Notes under the pieces: model-generated
The model's database searches: none
Seen by the model: only the letters and a program-made list of their open reading frames with translations
Told to the model about the DNA's origin: nothing
Program-made: the position numbers and the translations under genes
Source: Colias croceus
Taxonomy: Eukaryota; Arthropoda; Insecta; Lepidoptera; Pieridae
Reading direction: 5' to 3'
Length of the DNA stretch: 64,000 nt
Assembly (NCBI RefSeq): GCF_905220415.1
Contig: NC_059539.1
Location: 8,928,001-8,992,000, forward strand
Part shown: in pieces, positions 47,001 to 62,000 of the stretch
Layout of the letters: every line of letters starts with the position of its first letter
Position numbering within the stretch: position 1 is the first letter of the stretch

Positions 47001-50000
47001 ATTATCTAATTCTGCGATTTCGTAAAATTTTCACCAATATAGAGTAAATTTAATCCCAGATCAGCACAATCGAAGGCTCGAATCCTATATAATAATTTTA
47101 TTTTTATTACGAAATGAAATGAAAAGCTACGGTTCTAATAAAATTTTGTGAACGCAGCCTTATAGGACGCGAAAGGTCACGCGCAGGAAACAATTTATAT
47201 CGTAGCAAAAAAAATTGTGTCATAAATTCAATGTAAACCCGCTATAAAGCCAGCTATTGCCCCGTATGAAATCAATTTAGGCTCTAATATTTCGTACCTT
47301 TTCCGACCTCAATGCTATATTTTATGTTATTTTTTGTTTTTATCTAGTAATTTTTCGTTTTTTCATTTTGATAAATGTAATTTCGTGCAATCTTATCTAT
47401 GTTGATGTTGGATATGGTTTTTAGTAGTTGAATTAGGAATTTCTTTTTGCGAAACTGCCTACAAAATCAGTGTTTTTAGACTTAAAATATTTCTTTGTTA
47501 TAGGCTCTTAATGTAGAGATACTTTATATTTCAATTTTTTATGATTTATATTAATTCCCTTTAATTTTTTAACAGGTAGGGGATCAGATATTAGAAGTGA
47601 ATGGGCAGTCCTTCGTAGATGTGACACACGATGAAGCAGTCGCACAATTAAAGTACCACAAAAGAATGTCTTTGCTGGTCAGGGACGTCGGCAAGGTGCC
47701 TCATGCCTGTACAGCGTATGGGGAACGGGAAGCGGCCCCCAGGTAACGTACATTATAATTTAATAAATAAATAAAAATAATAATTGTTTATTTTTCTAAA
47801 GTAATATTACTGTACTAATTAGGTACTACGGCAGCGGTCAATTATATTGGTTGGTCAAAATACTACTCAACATCGAAATAGAAAAACCGGCCATGAAACA
47901 TTTCTTTGTAGATATTATAATTTTTATTACAAATATAATGTTCGATTTATGCTGTTTATTATATCTATTCGGAAAAATTCAAACCGCAAGAACTACCAAT
48001 AGATAAAATCTCAATTACCTACTTCTACGTGTTGCAATAATCTATGGAAGTCATTCCGTAATTTAAGTTATAAGGTCTTTGTAGAAACATTATAAAAAGT
48101 TTAAGGATACGTAATTAAAAGTTTTCTCAATGCAAGCTATCGCAGGAAAAGTTAGGAAAATTTCGCTGCAAGATTGAAGTGGCTTTGAATTTAAAAATAC
48201 CTAAATAACAATGTCACGCTAAATATCTCAATGGTACATACCTCATAGGAGGCCCGTGTCCCAGCAGTGGGAACGTATATGGGCTGATGATGATGATGAT
48301 GATGATGATGACATACCTTGAAAATGTAGACATCAGGCAAATCGTGTTCAAACTTCTTGTTTGGTTTCGGGTTTCGAATAATGTATCTAAATATTAAATC
48401 GAAATTGAGCCCAAAACTTTGAACAGTATCGTTGATGTTAGAATATTATGCTCGTGCTATCGTGACTGGATTACTGTCACTTCGCCTCAATGTAAAATGG
48501 ATAAACAAGCTAACAATTGTACCTCAAAGAGACGATTGCCAAATCTATCGCGATTTGTTTTTATAGAGATACTAATTATGATATTTCTATAAATGTGGAG
48601 GAATCCCAAAACTGTTTAGACTTGTAGCATTTAGTTACTATTATGTATTCTGTGCTTGTAGCTCTAGCGCTACGTGAAAAGATTGTTTTCAATGTACCTA
48701 CCTATGCGAACACACGGTAAATCTGTGCGGTTAAATTCAATCAGAGACCACAAAGTAAAATGTAAAAGATTATTTTTAAAAATCTAATTTTTACCTCATA
48801 AATAGTGTCCAAAACATCTAGAAATAAGTCTTTTGGGTAGCAGATATACAGTTACACATTACTTTTTACTGACTTCACATGTCTGACTTCAACCACAGAA
48901 ATTAGCCAATTGCAAATGTTACTTTATGAGTCATAGCCATGTCCGCCCGTCACTGTTTGTTTTCAAGTAATATAGAAATTACATAGTTTTATAGTAATAT
49001 TATAGAGTGTACGTGGCTGTGATCGAGGAAAAAGTGATTTATGATAGTTAATGACCTGCGCCAATCACTTTGCATTCTCGCCCTCGCGCTACTTTTTAAT
49101 TTGTTCGTATTTCATACCCTAGTTTGCTGCTGGATCTATGACGTTAATTAGAGTACTATTTTTTTATATTTCAATATCATTGTTACTGTTGCAAGCCATA
49201 AATAAATAATTTTTAAATATTTATCGTTATTGTTCATTGACTCTATGTATATCTAATAAAAATAAACTTTATTTACCTAAACACGGATCGTGTAAGTCGG
49301 TTCGAAGGACGGTTATTATGTACGTAATACTATCGTAATATAATTTAAGTAGAATGTAAATATTATATAGAAAATGGGATGATTGCCATGTAAACCCAAA
49401 AACTTATATTAAACGTTTATGAAATTGAGATCTATCATATTACATTATATTACTAGGTTTGAAAATTTGTATACATAGGTATTCTGTGAAGTTCCTTGGT
49501 GACTTCAACAAATAGGTGCTGCTAACACAAAGTTTGTCCCATATCATAAAAAGTCCTAAGAAGAGACTAAGTAGTATTTACAATTATATTTATTTCGACT
49601 AGAATAAGCGGTTGGGGTAGACGGAGAGGAGCTGCAGCCGTAGCTGTAGAACAGAAAGCCAAGTCTTTGTTGCCACAAAGTGATTTGCCTGCACTTGCCT
49701 ATTACATGGAGGAATACGCAACGAGAAGGCTCACGCCAGACTCCTTTCTGACGGTGCTGAGAGATCTGCTGGATACTCCACAAAAGGTACTATTAAAGTA
49801 TTTCTTTAAAACAGATCATATGTGTAATTCAAAGTCATAAATCGTCAAAAATCTCTTAAACAAAAAATAAATTTCTTAAATAAATTTCTTTTCTATCTAT
49901 CTAAATTTGTTGCTAAAATATTTTATAATTGTTATTTTATGAAACTTATCTGATGGCGCGTTTATTCTTTATTAATTTTGAAAGTGTTTGAAAGTAGCTT

Positions 50001-53000
50001 CGTAATTATAATATCTACCTAACTAAGTACTGACAAGGGCCTCTTACGCAGTAAATAGAAATTTGGTATTTTCCACGCAGTACTCACTTCTGACGGAAAT
50101 TCGGGAGTTTCTGTTACCCGAAGACAGGCCGAGGTTTGATGAATTGGTATACAGGAGAGATGAACCGCCACCCGACCACCATTTAAAGGTATACAAATAT
50201 TCACCACTTAACAGACACCACCTTAAGGTATACAGAGATTATTAAAATACATTGTCCTAGAGCGCTCAATAATCACGTTTGTAATATTTTTCAAATTTTC
50301 CATTCTTATAATACAATGTTACGAAAAGTGTAATCGTTTCCAAATATGAACAAATGTTAGCTATCCACACACCTATGTATCGTAGTGTATCCTTATTGCA
50401 ATATGCCTAAAGCCTTGTTTACATGCGTAAGTCTAAATACTTTAAATGTAGAGTAACTCAATCTGTAAGTCAACTGTGTTTAATTTATAACAATTTATTT
50501 ATATTATATTGAAATGCTGAATGATATAAAGTTTGTTTCATTTCTTTTTACGAAAACTAGCTGTATCGAAGTTAGAATATAGAGATAAATTGGCATTACA
50601 GCTATCAAGCGGAGCACTAACTCTCTAGATTTGTCAAAGTTTTAATACAATTAAGTTATCTCACCGCTGCCAGAATGAAGATTTAGTGTTCACTAGTTTT
50701 TGTCTTTAAATTGTGCTGAAGGTAGCTGAAACGAAGTTGTATTATTACGTCGTAATCTCGCTGGCAGGAAACTTCAATTACAATTTTGCGCTCCGTTTGC
50801 GAAGCACAACTAACTCGGTTACAGAGTCAGCCTGCAATATACAAGGAAGATTGGCCGTCGAGATCGGCCTCCCTGTTTCGTTAATGACAAGATGCAAATG
50901 AGACTTGCTATATACCTATAGAGTAGTGTTCCCCTCGTATTGTTCAAGTGGTTTGGAGGATTTTAAATAAAGTCAGGATAGAATTATAGATTTAAATTAG
51001 ATTTTGAACTTGAGAAATTGTTATTGTTTGAGACTTCCGAATAAGAATAGAAACATAGCTGAAAAGATAAGTATATAGCACATGCATCATTTTTACATGA
51101 TGTTTTAATCTACAACTAGGTTATGCAAGAGATACAATGCAATTAAGCACTTCTAACGCAGGCGAACTTTTGCACTTTTGCACACAAGGCACGAAAGCAT
51201 TTAATGAGACAATAAGTAGTAGCATATAGGTTGAGCTTGTACATATAGATGAGATTAATCTATTTTCCGTAGCGCGGCGGCGAGCGCCACATGCTGCCGT
51301 CTTCGACAATGCATGATCTACACGACCCGGTGAGTGCTTGTGTAAACACACCTCTATAGTATCTGTTATATTATTATGTTGCATGCGTATATTGATTGGT
51401 CACATTTAAATCTGACCAGAAATATTTTCCTAATTGTTTCCTAGTTTGTTTTGCATACAGTTATAGAGTACCGTGTGATTGTGAAACAAATATTTGTGGT
51501 CATTTAAACATGTTACGTGATACCATGCAGCCAGATTATATAATTCGGAAAGACTATGTTTGTACAAATTTAATTAATGCTGAAAACGGCATATCGTGTC
51601 ACGTTTCATGTTACGTGGGCCACACTGAAAGTTTTGCGTAACTAATAAACAAAACAATTTATTTGTCCAATATTATATTTACTACTTTTTAAAGTATTCT
51701 CCGTTACATTTAAAACACTTTTTCATCCGTTCAAAACATTTCTGGAAACATGAGGACCATTGGTCTGAGGGTATGTTTTCTGCGTGCTGTTTGAAAGCAA
51801 CCACGGCCTCTTCTGGCCTCGTAAATGTCGAACCACTCATTGAATCATAGATTTTTGGGAAAAGGAAGAAATCGCAAGGTTCTAGGTTAGGACTGCGTGC
51901 GGCATGAGTCATGTGCTCTATGTTTTCAGTAGCCAAAAATGACTTTGTTTTGTTCGCGGTGTGCGCCGAAGCACTGTCATGGTGCAACAAGATGCGACTT
52001 CTAGGTCGCTTTTCTCTTATTTTTTCTAAGACATTGGGCAAAAAATAGTGGTGTACCACTCGGCATTAACAGTCTTTTGTTACTCAAGTGGGATAGTGCA
52101 GACAGGATTCGTCTAAGAGAAAAATAATGCAATCATTTGTTTGCCAACCCTTCTCGCCTGCCTCAATTTGGTTGGTTTGCTGTCACTTTCAAACACCCAC
52201 AAAGAATATTGGTGTTTTCTTTCTGGAATATAACCATATATACATATTTCATGTCCTGTCACGATATTATACACGGCATTAGAATGTCCGTAATTGTACT
52301 TTAATTGCATTTCTTAACACCAATCTACTCGATGTCGTTTTTGTTCTGGAGTGAGTTTGGGAGCAATTCACCGGCAACCAAGCTTCCTAACTTTGAAATG
52401 TTCATGTAAAATTTTCTGAATTTGTCTCATACCAATCCCCAGATGTCCTCGAATCTCCTAATAAGTGATATGGCAATTTTCTTAAATTAGTCGTCTGATG
52501 GTAGCCATATTTTCCTCCGTGATCGCAGTTGAGGGTCGACCTTCACGACTTTCATCATGAAGAGAAACACGGCCGCGATGAAATTCAGCATATCAATGCC
52601 TTACAGTGCTCAAATAAGGTGCTTCCCTCCCAAAAGTATTTTGAAGGCGTGCAGTGCAAGCTTTCGGAGAAAACGAACTTTTAAAATCATCAAAAATCAT
52701 CGCCCTAAAATTGTTTCGTGTTAGTTCCGTTTTTGCTACGGACAACGGACTTCAACTTGAGATAAAAAAAAATTGACACGAGCTTCCAGCCAAATTTTTT
52801 TTTCCTCAACTTATGAGACTTCATAGGTTAAAAAAATATAACATTCAAAATTCAAACATTTATGGGTGGCTAGAAACGCAAAACTTTTAGTGTGCACTAG
52901 GTATACCATAGATAGTTATAGCTTCCATGTAAGCAAGCCTTGACGTATATTTATTACGTTAGCTGTTTTATTATTTACAACACAACTTAGGACAATCTAT

Positions 53001-56000
53001 TCCGGAATACCGTATATGATATATATTAATTTACACTATAATTGGCAATATGAAAAAAACAAATATTCAAAAAATTTTTTTTATTAAAATTGTAAAGCAT
53101 AATCATGAAACAAATTGAGTATATGTACGTGATCAAAAAATTGCACTTACTTCGCATGACCAATAAAGCACTAAAAATCGTGTTGAAAATGCCCAATTGT
53201 TTTCAAATATGAAATGGTCAGGTGAGGTGTAGTATATTGTTGTAGGAGGTGCCGCCGGAGGTCCCTCTAGTGGTGGACCACCGCTCGCCCTCTGAGGACT
53301 CCGGCTTGGGTCTTCCGCCCCACGACACCTACAGGTACAGGCACGAATCTATTTAACATATCTCTCTTCTACTTATCTTAAATTAGCCTATGTGAACAGA
53401 TGTCTTTTAGGCAAAATTCACTAAATTTCCTGCATTCGTGTCGCTACTCTCTACTAAACGAAGCATAAATCCTTGCAACCTCTACGTCGATGGCTTTTAA
53501 GCCTCGTTTAAATTTAAGAGAGCTCTTCAAGTCGGTAAGGGCGAGTCCTCGTTTAGTATTCGCTTTCGTTCGCTCTTTTACTAAAAATAAAAACAAAAAA
53601 TATATTTATTTTTTTATTCATGCAACATCTCACTGGCCGCAAATAGGTACCCACTCGTAATTTAATTCGTATTGAAACCGATGGCTTTATAGGAACATAA
53701 ACGATCGTATTTACTGTCACCGTCAGTTTTATATCGTTATCCTGCTCCGTAAGGGTTCTTTTGAGTTAAATGCCCGTAAACCCGTTTCATAATAGTCTCT
53801 TAAACGAAAAATGGCGTGCTCAGTAACAGCAATAGCATTTTTATTTTTGCCCACTTCAAATAAAAATAACATAGATACATGGAACATTGAATATCCGTAC
53901 AAAAGCTGTAACAGAATAAAATCGTTAATACAGTGACATTTAAGACTACCGCATTGTGGATTATGCAGCATGGCATAGGGTAGGTAACACCGCTGCTTTA
54001 TCGTACGTAAAAGATCTTTGATGAACTTCATCATAGGCTTTGTATATAAATAAACAATTCGTATTTATATGCAGTAAATATGGCTGCTTAGTGTTTGAGT
54101 GTTGAGTTGGTCAAGCATTATGACGAGGTGTTGTATGGGGCAGGAGCGGGCGCGCCTGGCGGGCGACCGACGCGCCACCAATGGACGACGACCTGGAGCC
54201 CCCGCACGAGGTGATTTTGCCAGAATTACCTTCTACACTTCTTAACATTCTATTACACGATCACTTTTTTACACTATTTTACTAGCAGTGTCCTTGATGT
54301 CACTCTCAAAAGGACACCATACATGTTTTGTTTCCTACATCCCGCGCTAACGAATTGTCGAATTGTTTCTCCTTCGAAATCTAATGAAACAAATGGAGTG
54401 ACATCGCGACACTGGCACAAAGTTTATATGATTCACTCTTCTTGCATGAAGTAATAACGGCTAGCTTTAGATCTTCACAATTTCACAACAATGGCCGTTA
54501 TTTCCTGAAAATTAACATTTTAAATAATTGGTGGGGTAAATCTGGCAAAATTCATTATTCACTATCGATAGTACGATCTGCGAATAAAGATAGTTTTAAC
54601 GTATCGGTAATAGCGGCCACTCACTTCTTCTAAGGCTATAATAATATAAATTTATAATACATATATCCTAGCAGTAGATACCTTCTAAATTTCTTCCTCT
54701 AAGGCTCGAAGTAACTGTAAAAATAATATAAAATGAAAAACCGTGTCGCTCAATCAATATCAACATTTCTTTATCGTGAAAATAATAGTCACGGTATAAA
54801 ATTACAGTAAGCGTGGTAATTGGTCTATTTTTAAAAATATAACGTATTATTCTAGTTCATGTATAATACGTATGCCTATTTCGTAACAGAAGTCATCGGC
54901 TCGTTGGTCTAGGGGTATGATTCTCGCTTCGGGTGCGAGAGGTCCCGGGTTCAAATCCCGGACGAGCCCTATATTCCTTTTGTACAAAATTTTGTGGAAT
55001 ACAGATTCATTTATTGTATAAAAGTCATCATTAAACAAATGATAAATTTTAAACAAATAATTTAAACATTTTTTTATAAGATTTCTATTCTCTCATTTTA
55101 TTTTAATTATATATTATAATTATATATATTATATATTTTATGTTTAGGTATACACTATATCTATCTACTTAAACCATTTAGTATTTTTAAATACGTAATT
55201 AATTCCTTTACCTTTTTTAATACTAGATATCTACTAAGCAATTAACTTCAATAATTTATACCAAGTGAGCAAGTTGAAAAGATAAATTTATTTAATTTAC
55301 CGTACAAAATGTTCAAAGAACTCTGAAATGGTTATTTTTGGGATATCTCGCTCATTAAAACTTTTGTTACAGAAATAACCACTAGCCGTTTTTTATAACC
55401 ACAATATTTAAATTATGCCGATTATTCGATTAAAATTAAATTGATCTAAATTGCGGTTTACTTAATACTTGTAATTGTATCTATTTCACTATCATTATTT
55501 ACTGTTTGCGAATATTAAATTGTTTAAAGTGTACAAAGAAAAAGTGATTTTCTATAGATAGGTAGTTAAGTATAACTTCTCTGGTGATTATGTAGGTATT
55601 ATAAATTAACTTTTTATTGCTATTGTATAGTAGAAAAAAGATTGAATCAATTGGAGGCAACTGAAAAAAATATATTGGTAGACACTAACTAGATTACACT
55701 TCAAAAGTTACCCATCTCAGGTCATTTACCTAGTCTACATTAATTTGCATCTATTTTCATAAAACTTGCAGTTTATGCCCCAAAAAAAAAACATTAAACA
55801 GATTATCAATTTCCAATTATGCTAACATATACCCATATTTTTAATAAATTAAATATATTGAACTCATAGTCATCGTTCTATTAGTTTGATTATTATAAGA
55901 GTGGGCCACAGATGTATGATTCAGCTCACGTCTAGCAGGATTAAAAGTCTAGTCTTGATTAATAGATCCTGTTTGTTCAACTACGGGAATATTATTTCAA

Positions 56001-59000
56001 TGTTTACACAACTTCATACTGTAAAACTACTACTAGGTAAATTAATTTAAAGTTAATGTTTACTTAAAGTTTAAAGTTAAAATTTTCAAATAGGGAATAC
56101 AAAATATATCCCTGCCATGACGGTGTCCTAGGCAAAATACATTAAATCCACTCCCACATGATCATATTTTTTTTTCTTTAAATCGCATGTTTATTCGTAT
56201 TTTAGTATTATTTCATTAGGCCTTATAATAGTTAAGATAATTACCTAATTATAGTTTGTTATTGGATTATATCTAGATTATAGTATAAAGTAGTAACTAT
56301 ATGTATATTTGATGAACAATGTTTTATATCATACATTTTCATCGAATTCTCGTTAAACCTAATAATCCTAAAGTTGCTCAAATCCTGAAAAATTAGCTCG
56401 ATTAATAGCAGTGTTTGCAGTCTGCCGTCAGCGTGTTTGAAAATTTATTTCTTAATAACAATGAGGCTAGAAACCTCAACATATGTATGTCGTGGTCATA
56501 TCGTAGATTTGATCATTTCATGATATGACTGGCCATTTCACGAAATGGTCGCATATCGTGAAATGGCCAACATAGTTTGATCAGATCGTTAAATCGTCAA
56601 CGTTTCACGATTTGGTCATCCACATTTGGCCAGATCGTATAAAATATAAAGAGTCCATAAAATATTAAAAAAATTCAGAATAACTATATTCTAAAAACTT
56701 GTTTAATGTCATTTAAGTTAGTGCCGCGGCAGCGGCCGGCAAATGCCAGAAGCGAATCGTTTTTGCAATAGAAAACAGTTTGGTTAGGTTAGGTTAGACT
56801 TTGATAAACAACGCACGAGCCGAGCGAGCAAAGCGAGCGTGCCGCGGCAGCGGCCGGCGAGTGCCAGAAGCGGATCGCTTTTTAAAAAACAAACAATTAT
56901 AATAATATAGTAGTAGTTTCTTAAATTATTTTATTTAAGTCGCATTTTTTCTTAAATACATATAAGATATCCACATTTTCCATAGTACTCGTACCTCTTC
57001 GTCGTAAATTCTTTGCTATGACTTTCTTCATAATATTGTTCTTAAACGAATTATGAAGTTTTTAACTGCGAATAATTTAATTTTCGCCAGCGGCCGCCAT
57101 CTTATCACATAAACACAGAGCTTGCAGCGCCTCTACCAACGATTAATGTAACTATTTTACGATATGATCAAATAATTTTGATCATTTCATGAAAAAACCG
57201 TGCGTTAATTGGCCATATCGTGAAACGATTTCTTATCATTGATCTGCCCAAACCACATCATGATGTGGCCAAACTAAATTGGCCATTTCACGATATGCGA
57301 CCATTTCGTGAAATGGCCACTCATATCATGAAATGATCAAATCTACGATATGACCACGACATGTACACTACACTATTTTATTTATTAATATTGGTGCAAA
57401 AAAGCTAATAAAACAATAAAAAGTATTTTAGATGACCATAAAGTCTCGATCGTTAATCCAGAGACAATAAAATAAATTGGGATAATCTACTTTCTTGGCA
57501 TGGAATTAACATGCAAAACTATAGCCAATTTCATATTAAAAAAAACATTAATAATAAAAGAGATCTGGTTTTACAAAAAAGTCAAATGAAAAAGTATTTT
57601 CGTGTAATTTTCACATTCAAGTATTAATTATTACCAGGTTTACGATTCTTAGGATCTAATCGTAAAATAAACGTTCAAGTGCGTGCCACAAGTAGGTGCT
57701 CTGTTTCAGTAGTTTTCAATGAAATTTGTTCCAACTTACAGGTTCACTATGATTTACCGACATAGCGTAGGTAGGTTTATTAATAATGATACCTTGCTCA
57801 TTATAACAATATCTACAGGTGCCTATATATATTTATTTTTTGTACTGTACCTTCTACGATATTCATGTTTCAGTTTGTTACAAAAGCATTTTGTAGCAGG
57901 TTAGATCCAAACAGTAATATTTTATTGTCATATCATCCAGTTGATAATTAATCAAAAAACCGCTGTTTCCGCTTTGCAGGTAGTTTTTAGTTTACGGAAA
58001 TTAATTTTGTTTTCATAAATGTTAAATGTCATTGTTAAAGTTAACTATACGATAACAAAAAATGTATATATAAAGTTTAATCTACACCAGCTCTCAGTTT
58101 ATGTCAGGTACAGCGGCAAGGCAAGATAAATAAAAAATCTCGGTTAAGACGGCATAAAGATTTTTTTTTCCACTTGCGGGATCCGCTTGTTGACATTTCT
58201 TACAGGAACAGCTCCTTTTAATTTACAAGAACCCTTTTAAAAACAACATAAAAACCACCGAGCCTCAGACAAAGACTTGGCGGTACACTCGTAAAGTGTT
58301 TTCATGAATTTATACATTTTTATCTACTATGTAAATTACAAAGAAAATGTATTGTTTAGGTAAAATAAAACTTTTTAATAATCTTGGAAAATTTTGAAAG
58401 TTTCAGACAAATAGAACAAACAGCCTTGAAAATATTGTAATTCTATAATACGAATGTATGAATATAAATAAAAACTAAATCTGTTATAATTACTGCCGCA
58501 ATCCAATAAATTAAAAGACTTCCCTTAAAGTAAACCTTTTAACGAAATTAAGTCTATGCTTTTCACATAATTTTTCTGCGGTTGTGACGTCAGAGAGTTA
58601 TAGAGGTAGAGTTGCGTCGTGGGAAGCCACCTTGATATGTCATAAAGATAAGTAGACCAATTCCCTTTTTAAGGTTTAACAAACGACAAGGTCCACTTAT
58701 CATACGCCTTTCAACTGAAAGCTTTGAAGCTCAGAGCATCTCAATGGTTATATTTTTATACTACGATTATACTCTCCTTCTTTTTATGTGTTTTGAATCC
58801 TTTCGTTTAAAGTAAAAAATATTTTTTTGGTATTTAATTCAGTTATCTATAAAGCCACTGGATTGCAAACTACTAAAAGCTTTAATCAAACGATATAGAA
58901 ATAAAGAGTCTTCAATTTAGCGCCACACGCGTATACGCAACCTATAACAGGTTGAACTCGTTAATGGTAAACCAACACGGAAAGTGTTTGTAGCATATTG

Positions 59001-62000
59001 TTACAATAACTGAAAATGAAAATATCACGTGCGCGGGAAATTGGGTGCATTAGGGGTGTTCAGCGTTTGTTGTCGACTTCAGTGCTCGGTACGCCGGCCG
59101 GTCGAGCAGACGGCATGTCGCGCCGCCGCCGACGCGTCGCGTTCCGCGACTACATGCCCATGGACTTGAAGGCCATGGCTAAGGTATTGCCCACTCCGTA
59201 AACACTTATGAGATTGAAAATATCGAACCGACCCATCCATCTAACATGCCAGTCATGATTATTTGTGTGCGGTCGTATTATTTTGTTTTTAGTGGATGAT
59301 AGAACTGTTACAAAAGTCGATATACTCGACGTCAGGGTAGAGTAGAGCATGATAGATGTTGTCAAGTTTTGATTAAATATCTGGTGTATTAATAACAACA
59401 ACAGCTTTGTTTTTGTTAGATGTATAGAGCCATTCGAATTATACTAACCAATTTTTCCGCCGATTGTTATTTCTGTTTATCTGGGGTCCATTTAATATAC
59501 GGCTATTTATTATATAAGTTTATTTGGAACAATTAATATCTAATAACATCTGTAAAGATTTTCTGCATGATATCGTCGAACGAATCAACTAAATACTTAA
59601 TAAGGGATAAGCTGATAATACCTACCATCATAATTAAATAGTTAATAATAATAAGCGTTACATTTATTTAATTAAGAAATATTATACGTGCATCATTCCA
59701 ATGTTGCCAAACTTGAATGCAACCTCAGGCGTCATTTGTGGTATCGCCTATATATAGAGGCTTATAGATGATAATTAATTAACTGATTAAATATAGATTC
59801 TCATTATTTGACATCCCTATATGTATGAGAAGTTTCTAATATAGCAAGTATAGATAATACATAGTTACATCTTACATAAAGAAGTGTCTCAATATGTTTT
59901 CGGATGTCATGAAGATACTTCCCGTCTGCACTTCCATTTTTATTTATTACCGCACGAAGTTTTCAGCACACTCCAATATGCAACGCCTGTATAGGGTAGA
60001 GAGCAAAGTTTATGCGAGACAAAGTTGTACAAATAAACCTTCATTATTAAATTAACAGTCATTATACTAATAGAAATAATTACGCCTTGTTATGATTTAT
60101 TTATGAATCATAATTATATTATTACGCTATTTTTAACGATGTGACGTACCTACTTTATTGCAATAATTATTGACTTCAACATACAAATAATAACGTTTTT
60201 CAGTAGTTACTAGGTATTTAGAAGTATGATTAATCACGAATATGGGGAAAAAAACATTGAATATACTCATACCTACACAATTTGTGACAATGGTTCACGA
60301 CTCTTTCTATATCATCAAGACGTAGTATCAAATGGCTCATGTAACATTGCCTTAATTACACTAAAATTGTATGTCTCTTATCGATAAACATTGAAAGGTG
60401 CTTAAAACAACAAATGAATGTTTAAAATAGTTAGCAATACCCATGAGTTCATGACCTTAAGTCTATAGAAGCCAACCATTATCAAAATATGATCGACATG
60501 ATAAAATACGAAGGCAATCGGAAATTAAAAGAGTTCTTGAATTTCCTTCATGAAAGAAGACACCATTTAAAATGTGATTCGAATTTGAAATCCAGTCATT
60601 TTCAAAAAGAGTTCATTGAAGTAGGAATATAAAACTACCCATGAATAGGGTCGAGGGTCTCTTTATACCCTTTCGTGACGTTATTTGCGGAATGTTTCTA
60701 TTTTTTACAAAAAGTAGGTTGTATTGCGCATAAAATATTTAATTTTAATCTTGAAACAAGAGAGATTATTATACTATTAATTATTTAATTGCTTTCTTAA
60801 ATGAAAGGTTTGAAATGGTTCATTAATATTTTAACCTTGAATTATGAAAGTATATTATTTAATTTTTGTAGGTAGCCGCTAAGAACTCTACTGTATATTC
60901 ATGGCAAAACATTTGCATTCGCCAAGTTTACATCTTCCAATTTAATTATGCAATATTGGAATAATAAAAAAATACATTATTTCTAGACATGCCTTATCTT
61001 TTAGCGGACTGACTTTCAAAGTTAAGTATAGGCAACGTTCAGCTTTTATGAAATAATGATACCTACTTATAGCAGAACGCGTCGGCAAATCTTACTTGGA
61101 TCGCTGCCAATAACTTACTAGATGTTAAGAATATATAAGGGTCAGAATTTATCGTGTTTGCTAAATAAAATTAAATAGATGTTAAAATACATCAGAAAAT
61201 ATACTCGAGATACACAGGTGGTCTCCAAACTGAGTGTAACAATGGATCCAACTTTAAAATTTATTGCTACTAAAATCTATAATCTCATAAGCATTGAATT
61301 CAAGATTTTCATTTCGCAAATAGAGATTAGATTCAAGGGCTCAAATTTTAAATTACTTTATTATATTCTACATATATTCCGCTCATGTTCGTCAAATAAC
61401 ACTATTTATAACATAGGTACATTATTCGAATTTTATTTCAAATGTAGTAAATATTACCCTTTTTATTTGATTTGTAATTTGTGGTTATAATTATGTACCT
61501 ATTAGTATTCAAGTAGGTACCTACACCTACACTTAATATAAAATAAAGTTATACTTAAAAACATATTATTTATTTTTTGTTATGTCTAACCGATAACGTC
61601 AAGTAATTTATTAATTTAATCACGCAAGCTTCAACGTATAGGTTACACCTACACAATAGTTTTTTGCCGTTAAATAGAACAAAGACTACAATAAAGCAAA
61701 AAATAAAATATATAAGTATGTACATAAATTTTGAACAAAATCACCAAACGATTAAATTTGTTTTAACAATATCTATTGGAGAGATTTTGAAAATAATGCA
61801 GAACTGAAGTGATCTCTTATTAGATACTGTCAAGTAGATTTATTTCCCTTTACCGAGATAGGCAATACTTGGGCAGTATAGAGAACTTTTGATGAGAAAA
61901 CAATTTTCCTTATCATAATAAGCATCCATATAATATTTCTATCTCTACGAATTGTTTACTTTATGATGGTAATATGATAATTGATAAAATAAAGACTAAT

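Noticed and set aside
54847..55056. Minus-strand ORF of 69 aa
   Set aside because: It is the antisense of the tRNA-Pro gene (LNPGPLAPEARIIPLDQRA), a well-known false protein type.
56778..56796. GGTTAGGTTAGGTTAG run resembling the insect telomere repeat TTAGG
   Set aside because: Only about three units within an unrelated element; too short to claim telomeric origin.
61179..61490. 103-aa plus-strand frame in dysc intron 13
   Set aside because: Low-complexity AT-rich translation, no motif, no in-phase splice sites.
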